A stretch of DNA of 36,782 nucleotides, taken from NCBI GenBank assembly GCA_045809745.1, contig JBJMXE010000131.1, positions 1-36,782 on the forward strand, given 5' to 3'. This DNA comes from DATFCK01 sp045809745. GTDB lineage: Bacteria > Verrucomicrobiota > Verrucomicrobiia > Chthoniobacterales > UBA10450. Every line of letters starts with the position of its first letter. Position 1 is the stretch's first letter. Shown piece by piece: positions 20,856-29,106 of the stretch. Below the pieces are notes generated by a model. That model was not told the origin of the DNA and ran no database searches. It saw nothing but the letters and a program-made list of their open reading frames with translations. The position numbers were made by a program, and so were the translations under genes.

Positions 20856-23800
20856 CTAATGATTCTCTGAAATCGGCGATGACGCCGGTGACGGTGTTGG
20901 GGTGGCGAGCGGGGTGAGCACCGTCCCGGTTTTGGTGGTTAACACGCCGCCGGACAATGTCACATCCTCAACCCGGTACACTTCCCCGGCGCCCCCGTCC
21001 TTCGAGTCGGTGGCACGTCGATAAAACCGCGCCATCTCATCCAGGTGAAACGGGCGCGCGCCGCGCCGGCCGAACACCACCGTTTGGCCGCCGGTCTCAT
21101 CCACCACGCGATCCCGTTCCAAACCACGCGATACACAAACCGCTTCACCTTTCGTAGGGAACGTGGCGATGAGTTTCGGATTCGGTCGGGGACTGAACCC
21201 TTGTGCTCCGGCCACTGTGTCTGGCGATATCAACTGCACCACCCGGAATCCATTCCTGCCATCGGCCACCAGCGCGAATTGCGACGCGCTGACGCTGCCG
21301 ATTTGCACCGCCCGGGTATCGTTTAAAGCTCCGCCGGCATTAAACATCTGATCGATCCTCGGCGCTTCCGGATTTTCGACGTCGATAATTGCGAGACCTT
21401 CGGGGCCGTTAGCCACGTAGGCGTAGGTTCTTGCGACGTAGATCCGGCCCGGACGGTTGAGTTTAACTGTCGCCCCCCGCACTGCCACCGGTCGATCGGG
21501 ATTCGTGATATCCAGCACCTTCATTCCGTCGTCGTCGGTCACGAATGCATAACGGAACTGCACCGCTACAGATCGCGGATTCCGCAGGAACCCGTTAGCC
21601 AACTGACCACTAATTCGCGGATGCATCGGATCCGACACATCGACGACATACAGACCGCCCGGGGTCGTCATGTAGAGACGGTGTCCAGCGGCGGCGACGA
21701 AGGTGGCGCCGGTTAAAGCGCCGTCCGGATTGAATACGACGTCCTTCTTGAGGAAATTGTTATCCGGATTTCCGTCGACCAGTGTGGCCACATTGATTAC
21801 CACAAGGCCTTCCTGCAGATCGGAAACGTAGACGAAGGCGTAGAACGGATCGATTGGCTGCTCCTCGTTTTCCGGAAGGTGCGACCGCGCCGGATCGAGG
21901 GCAAGAGTGCTGGGCAGCGCCACGGATGTGGCAAATGGCGTGTGCACGTAGGTCCGCTGTCCAAGCGGTGAGACCGGTGAAGTCACCATTCGTTCGGACA
22001 ATCCTTTCTGGTCAATGTTCGCTACATCGAACGCTTCGAATCCTCCCGGCCCGTTCGCGGTGTACAGATACTCGCCCCTCAGCACCACGTCCTGAACGTC
22101 CTTACCAGAATGTTCGTACGCTTCCTTCAACTCCGACCCACCGGCGACGTGCTTTTGGTAATTCGCGGGATAGGCGATCGATTGAAGATGACTGCCGATC
22201 ACCGCCTGGGGTTCATCCGCTTCGGTCCAGACGACGGCATGCAGGCCATGGTGGCCTTCACCAACGTAAGCATAACGACCGAAGAAATTGACCGTGCCGG
22301 TGCCAAAGCCTAACAGCTGCGCCATCCACGCGTTGTTGTCGTTTTCCTTCGACAGATGACAATCCGTGCAGTTCTTGGTCGTTCCCACACTGCTGGTGGT
22401 GTGCGGGAAATGAGGGTTGAACGCCTGTCCGCTATAACCCTCGGCCGAGAACGTCTGTTGCTGCGAGTAAACCCATTCCCGATTCGCGTTCTGCGAACTC
22501 ACCACGACCGCACTGGACGATCGAATGACGGCCATTCGGTTGCGCTTAACCGTGCCGTCAATCCCGAGCATGAAGACATCGTCCCTAACGACTTGTGGAT
22601 TATAGGTGGTGTAATTCCGATCGGTGACTCCTTCGAACTTATTCTCCGCTACCCGCTGATTTGCTTTCATCGGCAGGTGACATCCGAAACAACTGGTGGC
22701 CCACGACGTATGACAGATCTGACAATCCATTCGGGCGTTGTCGTGAGCGAGATTGGTAGCAGGCGCACCCGTATAAGGAGTGTTTACGCCGAGTGGCGCT
22801 TCGCGCGGTGCATTGTTGTAGCCGGGGTTGGCGACCCTGGCGGGTGTTTGTCCGGTTCTGGTCCATCCGGGGTCACCGACCCCGGCTACAGCTTCACCGC
22901 CCCATCTGGTCCCGCCCCGTCGAAGGGTTTTCGCATAGGCGGACTTTGGATTGTAATGCGGCGACAATGGATCAATCGTATCCATCGTTTGCGGCACCTC
23001 CCACCGCACGTCCGGTGACATTGTGGATTGCTGCCATAACCGGTTTCCTTCCCAGCTAAACCGCGGACCGAACGGCGTGTTGCTGGTTCGCAGCAGATCG
23101 ACCTGGCCCGCATTACCGGAAGTGATCAGCGTAGGCCGCTGAGCGATTGTTCCATGGCAATCGACGCACAGAATCGTCGTCGCGTTGCGCGGTTCCCCGT
23201 AAAGCATTCCATTTCCGTGGACGTCGACGTTGAAATGGCAGTCGCCGCATTGCATTCCATGCGCCAAATGAACGTCTTTTAGGTGAACGGCCCTGGCGAA
23301 TTTCCGCGGATCGTTATCGCTGATTTTGTTGTCCTCGAGGTCCAGCAAATTCCCTTTGCGATCGTGCTTGAAGATCGCGCGGAACACCCAGCCGTGTCCG
23401 TGATAATCGGCGAACTGGGTGTGTTTCATGCGCGGATTCAGTTCGGCCACGCGATCGAGAAAGTCTTTGTCGCCCCACAATCCGCGGGCGGCTGCGGCTT
23501 CCGGATTGTGCATCGTAGATGCGACCAGCTCCGCATCGCTCGGGTCGTGTTGCTCTTTCGGATACATCAGCTCGCCATCAGTTTCCTGATCCCACCAGAT
23601 GTAACCGAGATACGGGTTCACGAATAAATTACCCTGATGCATGTGACAGTTCATGCACTGGCTCGAGGGAATTGATCGGGTGAACTGATGCATGACCGGG
23701 TGGCCACGCTCCGCTTTTGGAATTGTTGCGTCGGCGGAGAAACTGAGGCCTTGATGGCCGTATTTGCTCCACCACCCGGAATTCGTCGGAGATCGATCGT

Positions 23801-24785
23801 TGGCATAAACCACGTGACAGGCCGAACAGCCGCTCGACCGGTAATCGCCAGGATGATCATTCGACCCCATGAAGCCTAACAACGGGTCGTGCAGACGCGT
23901 TTTCTGGAGCCCGAGAAAAACGGGGTCGGTACGGTTCAAGGTCCCGAGTCCTCGCTCGGACAGCCGCCGTTCTGGTTTTCCTGGTGGCTCGGAAGTGGTT
24001 GGTAGTCCGAGTGACAGTTGGGGGCGCCCGCCCTTTTCGAAAATCCGGAGGACGTTGCCGGGCTGGCTGAGGTTGAACCGCGGTAGCGGATCCAGGAATG
24101 GCAAAATGCCGTGCACGCGCGTGTCTTCGGCAGTAACCGGCGTGTAGTTGATCAGCTTCAGCGGTGCTCCGTCGGCCCCGTAAGCCTGGCCGAACCGGTA
24201 ATTCTTCTCCGGATACGCCGCATTATTATATAGAGCAGCGCCCCAAAGCATGGCGCCGTGGTTCATCATGCTGTGATCCACGTTCTGGACAATCTCCCCG
24301 TGGCACAGCCCGCAGGTCTCCTTGGCCACCCGCAAATCCCCGGGGTTGATGAATTTGATGAACTCGACCGACTCGTGGTTCAGCCAGGCGTTGGAGTTTG
24401 GCGGGTTGGCGGAGGTCTTCCAGAATTCCTTGTTCCTGGGCAGAATATGCGCCTGCTCCTTGGTTAGGCCGCGCGCTGGATTCCCGCCGTGGCAATCGGT
24501 GCAACCGAGCACTACGTTCTGCTCCGCTTTGTGCATCGGTTCGACCCCGTGATGGCATTCAATGCAGCCCACGCTTTTGGCATTCGCCTGACCCTGGGTT
24601 TGATCGATCCAGTTGCGCGCCGGAATGGGAGCCCGCGGGGTGATCGACTCGTTAACCGGGACGGAAGCGGGAGGACCGTAACCGGTGCTGGTTGGATCGA
24701 CACCGGAAGCACCAAATCCCAAGGTCCAACATCCAAAGAAGAACCAAACTCCAATCACGAAAATTGAGGTCAAGCACCTGCGCAT
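20856..24785 (-). CDS. secreted decaheme cytochrome c fused to an LVIVD-repeat beta-propeller
   Basis: This is a giant 1309-residue cytochrome (numbering below from the longer reading at 24839). Signal peptide about 19-45, then ten CXXCH sites: C92, C113, C176, C338, C395, C531, C558, C706, C717 and C824. The last third (about 880-1250) has repeated blades of the type LYTANGPGGFEAFDVAN, FVYVSDLQEGLVVINV, AYVANGPEGLAIIDVEN, the LVIVD pattern of a beta-propeller. The count of ten hemes equals that of MtrC/OmcA-type surface cytochromes, though there is no sequence basis to call homology. The ATG at 24785 is preferred because the longer start lies in a dispersed repeat. With the porin just upstream in the same orientation it may form an outer-membrane or surface electron outlet. 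Residues 650-675 come from a REP element. Confidence 0.9.
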   Translation of the reverse strand: MRRCLTSIFVIGVWFFFGCWTLGFGASGVDPTSTGYGPPASVPVNESITPRAPIPARNWIDQTQGQANAKSVGCIECHHGVEPMHKAEQNVVLGCTDCHGGNPARGLTKEQAHILPRNKEFWKTSANPPNSNAWLNHESVEFIKFINPGDLRVAKETCGLCHGEIVQNVDHSMMNHGAMLWGAALYNNAAYPEKNYRFGQAYGADGAPLKLINYTPVTAEDTRVHGILPFLDPLPRFNLSQPGNVLRIFEKGGRPQLSLGLPTTSEPPGKPERRLSERGLGTLNRTDPVFLGLQKTRLHDPLLGFMGSNDHPGDYRSSGCSACHVVYANDRSPTNSGWWSKYGHQGLSFSADATIPKAERGHPVMHQFTRSIPSSQCMNCHMHQGNLFVNPYLGYIWWDQETDGELMYPKEQHDPSDAELVASTMHNPEAAAARGLWGDKDFLDRVAELNPRMKHTQFADYHGHGWVFRAIFKHDRKGNLLDLEDNKISDNDPRKFARAVHLKDVHLAHGMQCGDCHFNVDVHGNGMLYGEPRNATTILCVDCHGTIAQRPTLITSGNAGQVDLLRTSNTPFGPRFSWEGNRLWQQSTMSPDVRWEVPQTMDTIDPLSPHYNPKSAYAKTLRRGGTRWGGEAVAGVGDPGWTRTGQTPARVANPGYNNAPREAPLGVNTPYTGAPATNLAHDNARMDCQICHTSWATSCFGCHLPMKANQRVAENKFEGVTDRNYTTYNPQVVRDDVFMLGIDGTVKRNRMAVIRSSSAVVVSSQNANREWVYSQQQTFSAEGYSGQAFNPHFPHTTSSVGTTKNCTDCHLSKENDNNAWMAQLLGFGTGTVNFFGRYAYVGEGHHGLHAVVWTEADEPQAVIGSHLQSIAYPANYQKHVAGGSELKEAYEHSGKDVQDVVLRGEYLYTANGPGGFEAFDVANIDQKGLSERMVTSPVSPLGQRTYVHTPFATSVALPSTLALDPARSHLPENEEQPIDPFYAFVYVSDLQEGLVVINVATLVDGNPDNNFLKKDVVFNPDGALTGATFVAAAGHRLYMTTPGGLYVVDVSDPMHPRISGQLANGFLRNPRSVAVQFRYAFVTDDDGMKVLDITNPDRPVAVRGATVKLNRPGRIYVARTYAYVANGPEGLAIIDVENPEAPRIDQMFNAGGALNDTRAVQIGSVSASQFALVADGRNGFRVVQLISPDTVAGAQGFSPRPNPKLIATFPTKGEAVCVSRGLERDRVVDETGGQTVVFGRRGARPFHLDEMARFYRRATDSKDGGAGEVYRVEDVTLSGGVLTTKTGTVLTPLATPTPSPASSPISENH
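22817..22890. repeat. REP doublet inserted in frame within the decaheme gene
   Basis: The ends are a perfect 12-bp inverted repeat (tgtagccggggt and accccggctaca). Inside are two hairpins, ccggggtt-ggc-gaccctgg (22822-22840, with two wobbles) and ccggggtc-acc-gaccccgg (22867-22885, perfect). On the coding strand it encodes the VAGVGDPGWTRTG...RVANPGYN stretch (about residues 650-675) between hemes 7 and 8, without breaking the frame. Its TGTAG...CTACA design matches the intergenic element at 30173-30237. Confidence 0.85.
24700..24758 (-). repeat. low-complexity TTGG-type dispersed sequence encoding signal-peptide residues
   Basis: The minus strand reads GGAGTTTGGTTCTTCTTTGG then ATGTTGGACCTTGGGATTTGG, a style of degenerate intergenic repeat. 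It encodes the hydrophobic core IGVWFFFGCWTLGFG of the decaheme protein's signal peptide. That this is a dispersed repeat is my pattern impression; no second copy is in the window. Confidence 0.35.
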
Positions 24786-24805
24786 CCGCACTGGAACAAG
24801 AAGTA

Positions 24806-24966
24806 AACGCCGAACACCGAACTGAAGAAGAGAGCTCATGCGCTATTCCCTTCGGCCATGCGGATGTACCTTCGGGGCCTTGGATTTTCATAAGCAGACA
24901 ATTCGTAGATTACGCTGAATTTCTGCCATTCGACGTTCGACGTTCGACGTTCGGTGTTCGGCGTTT
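24806..24966. repeat. 17-bp inverted repeat plus 7-bp tandem repeat
   Basis: aacgccgaacaccgaac (24806-24822) and its exact complement gttcggtgttcggcgtt (24949-24965) flank the region upstream of the decaheme start. Just before the right arm the 7-mer gacgttc is repeated three times (24932-24952), then ggtgttc and ggcgttt. The arrangement lies between the porin stop and the decaheme start, so it may shape the transcript between them. Confidence 0.7.
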
Positions 24967-24980
24967 TCTTCGTCACGTTC

Positions 24981-27149
24981 TTAATAAGTGAGCGTCAGGG
25001 TCACGATCGCGCTGTAGAGAAAATCATCGACCTGTCCGGCCGAAGGTTGCGGAAAGCCGTGAACTGGAACGGTATTGGTCCGGTAAATGTCTTTGTAGCC
25101 CCAGCGTGGAACCAGAAAGCCGGCGCCCGCGGTAATGATCACGTTCTCCGTCAGCAGCGGCCGGTATTCGAACCCGGCGCTGAAATCGAGCGCGAAATCG
25201 TTGCTCGAATGATTCGTGAACAACACCAACTCAGTAGGCTGCGTGGTGGCGGTCCGGATGTAGTTCGCGTTGACGAATGCTTTCAGCTTCGGCGTCACAT
25301 CGGCATCAAGTCCGTAGCCCAGAATGACGACGCCCGGGTTTACGAAATTGGATTGGCCCTCGGTTTTGCTGGTCCTAAAATCGATCACGAGACTGTCCCG
25401 CTGCTTAAAATTCACCGACGTGCCGGCGAGATTGAATCCCTGGTGGGAGTAAAAACTGAATGGTCCGCCGATAAAAAATGGACGATCGAGCACGGTATCG
25501 AACCCGGTGGCGTGCGAGTCAGTTGGGTTGCTGTCGCCGCTGGCATAGAAAAACGATAGCTTGTGTCGCAACCAGTTCTTATCGACCGACAGTTCAACCG
25601 CGGCCATTTGCGCGTTGATGTCCACGCGCCGGCCGGCGATTCCGTTGAGGCTATCTTCTCCGAACGCCTGATAAAACGCGTGATCGATATTCAACCAGCC
25701 GATGTGTCCGTCGCCGGTCCAGCCGACGTAGTATGCCTGCACGTAATGATCTCCCACTGTGCCGATCGGCGCCGGCCGGGTGATGAACCCATTCTTGTCG
25801 TAGTGGCGACTATTGTTGTCGAAGTTGGCGAGAAAGCTCAGCTCGCCCGTGTAACCTTTCCAGATCAGGTCCTGTCGAAACACGTTGGCCACATAGATTT
25901 GTTGTTCGCGCCAGCTGAATTGATTGAGATCGGAGTAGGTATCCTTTTCCAGCATGTCGAACGCGGCGACGTTGTATTGCCAGCGGTTGTTGTCGTAATT
26001 CCCGAAGATCCGTAGGCCGAGATTGGTGTCGTTAAAGATGAACCCGCGGAAGTCGCTAACGAACGGTTGAATGCCGGTGCGGGACGAAATGAAATCGTAG
26101 TTACTGGATAAGTCGCGAATGTGAAGCTCGATGAATGCTTCCTGTAGAGACACGAAATCCTTATTGCGGGTGGTGCCGTTCTGCGGATTCGGATTCACTA
26201 CGTTTCGCTCTTCCACGTCGATGTAGTTGTGATTGTAAACCGCGAGCAGCCGCGCCGCCCATTCCACTGGCTTGAATGCAGTTTCACCTTTGAACAGGTC
26301 TACGCCGATCGAGAAGTCGTTCGACCAGAAGAATTGGTCGCTTCGCCCGAAAAATTCGGAACTGTTAGGCCGCTCCGAACTTACGCCGCTGGGCGTGGGC
26401 AACCGGCGCTCTTCCGATTGAAAGAAATTCTCGGCGGTAAGGTTCAGGAAGACGTCCTGGGTACCAAGGATTGGAGCGTCTCCTTTAAGCTCGCTCTGGA
26501 GATAGGGATGCCACAAGTGAAGGCCGGACTGATAAGTGGTTTCAGTGGATGGGTCGGCGTACCGTTTCCACCGTCCGAATCCGATGAACCACCGGTTAGG
26601 CACGGGCTGCGATGAAGGAAGGAGGCCTTCACCGGCATCGCTATCGGGATAGTTTTCATATTCCAGTTTCCGTCGCTTTGGCACCACTTCGCGAACCCCT
26701 TTTCGGGGCAGGCCTAACGAACGAGGCAGAGCTTCCTCGCCGTACTCAGGAAGCTGCGGAAGAATCGGCGGGAATAATTCCGGCGGCGCCTCGTCTGTGT
26801 CTTCCTCGCGGGCCGACGCCCCTGGATCCGGATTAAATTCGGTCGGCGGCAGCGGCTCAGTCGTGGCATTGGAATCCTGCCGATGTTCTGCTTGCTCTGC
26901 AGTTTTTTCCGTCACGACGGTGACTTGCGCTACAGCCAAGGCGGGTTTCTTCATGGCATCGGCTGCTAGCCGGCGCTCAGTCCTTTGCGTCACGATAGTG
27001 ACAGTCGCTTTGTGGTCGGTCGCGGAGCCTGGCGCCGCAACTTCCACGGTCTGCGCCTGTCCCAACTGGCCTGTGAACAACAGGAGAGCAACCAGCCAAA
27101 CCCACCCGGGACAGAATGAGCCGGCCACCGCGACCGTTAACCAGCGCAT
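24981..27149 (-). CDS. outer-membrane beta-barrel protein (porin-like)
   Basis: The 722-residue protein has a signal peptide (about 1-33), a charged Pro/Glu-rich N-terminal region (about 60-170) and then about 550 residues of alternating aromatic strands (GLHLWHPYLQSEL, YNFDFISSRTG, WQYNVAAFDML, LIWKGYTGELSFLANFD, HYVQAYYVGWTG, FALDFSAGFEYRP). It ends YSAIVTLTLTY, with the C-terminal aromatic typical of Bam-inserted barrels. It contains no CXXCH. It lies immediately upstream of the decaheme-propeller gene in the same direction, 141-196 bp away, as porins do in porin-cytochrome conduits. It could sheath heme proteins across the outer membrane or be an ordinary porin. No specific family is recognised. 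Confidence 0.8.
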   Translation of the reverse strand: MRWLTVAVAGSFCPGWVWLVALLLFTGQLGQAQTVEVAAPGSATDHKATVTIVTQRTERRLAADAMKKPALAVAQVTVVTEKTAEQAEHRQDSNATTEPLPPTEFNPDPGASAREEDTDEAPPELFPPILPQLPEYGEEALPRSLGLPRKGVREVVPKRRKLEYENYPDSDAGEGLLPSSQPVPNRWFIGFGRWKRYADPSTETTYQSGLHLWHPYLQSELKGDAPILGTQDVFLNLTAENFFQSEERRLPTPSGVSSERPNSSEFFGRSDQFFWSNDFSIGVDLFKGETAFKPVEWAARLLAVYNHNYIDVEERNVVNPNPQNGTTRNKDFVSLQEAFIELHIRDLSSNYDFISSRTGIQPFVSDFRGFIFNDTNLGLRIFGNYDNNRWQYNVAAFDMLEKDTYSDLNQFSWREQQIYVANVFRQDLIWKGYTGELSFLANFDNNSRHYDKNGFITRPAPIGTVGDHYVQAYYVGWTGDGHIGWLNIDHAFYQAFGEDSLNGIAGRRVDINAQMAAVELSVDKNWLRHKLSFFYASGDSNPTDSHATGFDTVLDRPFFIGGPFSFYSHQGFNLAGTSVNFKQRDSLVIDFRTSKTEGQSNFVNPGVVILGYGLDADVTPKLKAFVNANYIRTATTQPTELVLFTNHSSNDFALDFSAGFEYRPLLTENVIITAGAGFLVPRWGYKDIYRTNTVPVHGFPQPSAGQVDDFLYSAIVTLTLTY

Positions 27150-27308
27150 GGGAGGGGGAGAATGCAGGAAAAAGCCTGCTCATTGCAAGCCAACAGGACT
27201 TCCCACCGTACTGACGAGAGCACGACAAGGCCGCCGACTTCCAGCAGCCCTGCGCGTTCGTTGTTCTCGCAATTCCGACATTCGTCTGATAAGAGCAAAC
27301 CTCCGTCC

Positions 27309-29096
27309 ATGAAACGCTGCTTGTTCCTGCTGCTGGTGTTACTCGGATTTGGAGGCCAGAACAGGGCCATCGCGCAAATGACCGCTGCCGATGTGCAGCT
27401 GGTGATTAACCAGGCCGTCAGCCGCGCGGTAGCGATCTCGCCGAACAGCGTCATCGCGGTGACTGATCGTGAAGGATACGTGCTCGGCGTCTGGGTTGTT
27501 CGCGGGGGCGCTGCTACTCCGGGCGAAATCGCCACCGCCGTCAGCAAAGCCGGGACTGCGTCGTTTCTAAGCAGCAACCAAAACGCGTTCACCTCCCGGA
27601 CCGCCGGCTTCATTATCCAACAACATTTTCCACCCGGGGTCCGCAACACACCGACCGGGCCGCTGGTGGGCGTCGGGCTTTCCAATCTGTTTGTCTCCGA
27701 CGTCAACCGCTTTAAAAAAACGGACCTGTTGCCGTGTCCGCCTTCGACTGCATCAATGCCGCCGTGCCTGCCGGCGGATGCGCCTCCACAATCACCGGGT
27801 ACGTTAGGCTCACCGATTGCGTTTACCTCGTTGGACGGAAGTCCGGGAGGAGTGCCCCTCTATAAGAATGGCGTGCTGGTCGGCGGAGTCGGTGTTACGG
27901 GCGACGGCACTCCACAACCTCCGGTTCCGACTGCAGTCGACCTAACGAACGTGCCGGCGCTTCCGGCATGCCTGGTAAGTGCCCTCCTGCCGATCCCGGC
28001 AATCGCCCGGAATGAAAACCCATTCATTTTTATCGGCGGCTACGACGTCGATGAGGATGTCTCTCTGGCTGGAGAACGGGGCTTTGCTCCGACCTCTAAC
28101 ATCACTGCTGATAATGTGTTCATCAACGGGATCCGGCTGCCGTACGTTGTCGCATCCGGTTCGTCCACATCGGCTACCGCTTCGGCAATATCAGCGCGCA
28201 ATCGATCAAGGCGCCGGCGGCCGAAGCCCACGGCAACGCCGAGCATTATCCTGGCCGGCAACGTGGATCCTCAATATCCGGTGGTCGGATCGCCGCCTCC
28301 TTTCCCATACGTCACCGCCACATTCGGCGGAGTTACGGGACAAATTCGTCAGCCGATCATCAGTGATCCAGTAGCGACACCGATTGATGGCCAACCCCGC
28401 CTAACGGCACCTGAAGTGGCGCGGATCATCGATTTTGCCGCCCAACGGGTGAAGATCACACGGGCTGGCATTCGATTGCCCATTGGCAGCCAAATGCAGG
28501 TATTCATCACCGTGGTTAACAACCCGGACGTGGACGGCTGCCCGCCGATTGTTCTCGGGACATTCCGAACCGGAGAGGCCACCATGTTCAGTTGGGACGT
28601 GGCGGTGCAGAAAGCCAGGACCGCGTTGTTTTATTCGCGCCACGACTTTCTCAATTTCGGAACCGACGTGGCCTTCTCCACCCGAGCGGTCGGATTCCTC
28701 GCCCAACGGTTCTATCCTCCGGGCATCGACGATCAACCGCCGGGCCCGTTCTTTATCGAACAGGACAAACTCTCCGGTTTCGCCGGCACCGAGCCGAACG
28801 TGGTGTTTACGGCTATGGCAGATACCACGCCGCCGGGCGCAGAACCATTGCGCAATGGCATCCGCAGCGATTTGCCTAACGGTATTACCATTTTTCCCGG
28901 CGGTTTCCCGCTTTACCGAAATGGCGTGCTGATCGGCGCCATCGGCGTCAGCGGTGATGGGGTGGATCAGGACGATATTGTTGGCGCATCCGGTACGCAC
29001 GATTTCCTGGCGCCAGAGCGGATTCGTTCCGATGAATTTCTATTTCGCGATACCCGCCTTCCTTACGCCAAATTCCCGCGCGATCCCGGTCGATGA
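27309..29096 (+). CDS. exported tandem GlcG/HbpS-type heme-binding domain protein
   Basis: The 595-residue protein is read from the ATG at 27309, which begins a clean signal peptide (MKRCLFLLLVLLGFGGQNRAIAQ); the 49 residues upstream look non-coding. Two related halves are visible: VIAVTDREGYVLGVW ... AVSKAGTASFLSS ... TAGFIIQQHFPPG ... GVPLYKNGVLVGGVGVTGDG, and TGEATMFSWDVAVQKARTALFYS ... AVGFLAQRFYPPG ... GFPLYRNGVLIGAIGVSGDG. Both follow the GlcG/HbpS (DUF336) fold, whose members bind heme or corrinoid. A low-complexity Ser/Arg link joins them. It is divergent from the porin gene, sharing a 159-bp promoter region, so it probably serves the cytochrome system, for example in heme handling outside the cell membrane. 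Confidence 0.8.
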   Translation: MKRCLFLLLVLLGFGGQNRAIAQMTAADVQLVINQAVSRAVAISPNSVIAVTDREGYVLGVWVVRGGAATPGEIATAVSKAGTASFLSSNQNAFTSRTAGFIIQQHFPPGVRNTPTGPLVGVGLSNLFVSDVNRFKKTDLLPCPPSTASMPPCLPADAPPQSPGTLGSPIAFTSLDGSPGGVPLYKNGVLVGGVGVTGDGTPQPPVPTAVDLTNVPALPACLVSALLPIPAIARNENPFIFIGGYDVDEDVSLAGERGFAPTSNITADNVFINGIRLPYVVASGSSTSATASAISARNRSRRRRPKPTATPSIILAGNVDPQYPVVGSPPPFPYVTATFGGVTGQIRQPIISDPVATPIDGQPRLTAPEVARIIDFAAQRVKITRAGIRLPIGSQMQVFITVVNNPDVDGCPPIVLGTFRTGEATMFSWDVAVQKARTALFYSRHDFLNFGTDVAFSTRAVGFLAQRFYPPGIDDQPPGPFFIEQDKLSGFAGTEPNVVFTAMADTTPPGAEPLRNGIRSDLPNGITIFPGGFPLYRNGVLIGAIGVSGDGVDQDDIVGASGTHDFLAPERIRSDEFLFRDTRLPYAKFPRDPGR

Positions 29097-29106
29097 GTTG
29101 CGCCTG

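Noticed and set aside
22356..23018. 220-codon plus-strand ORF opposite the decaheme gene
   Set aside because: It mirrors the heme-binding region of the true gene and has no recognisable protein features.
24932..24966. 7-bp tandem repeat as a phase-variation tract
   Set aside because: Only three exact units, located after the porin stop and upstream of the decaheme start; no evidence that copy number changes a reading frame.
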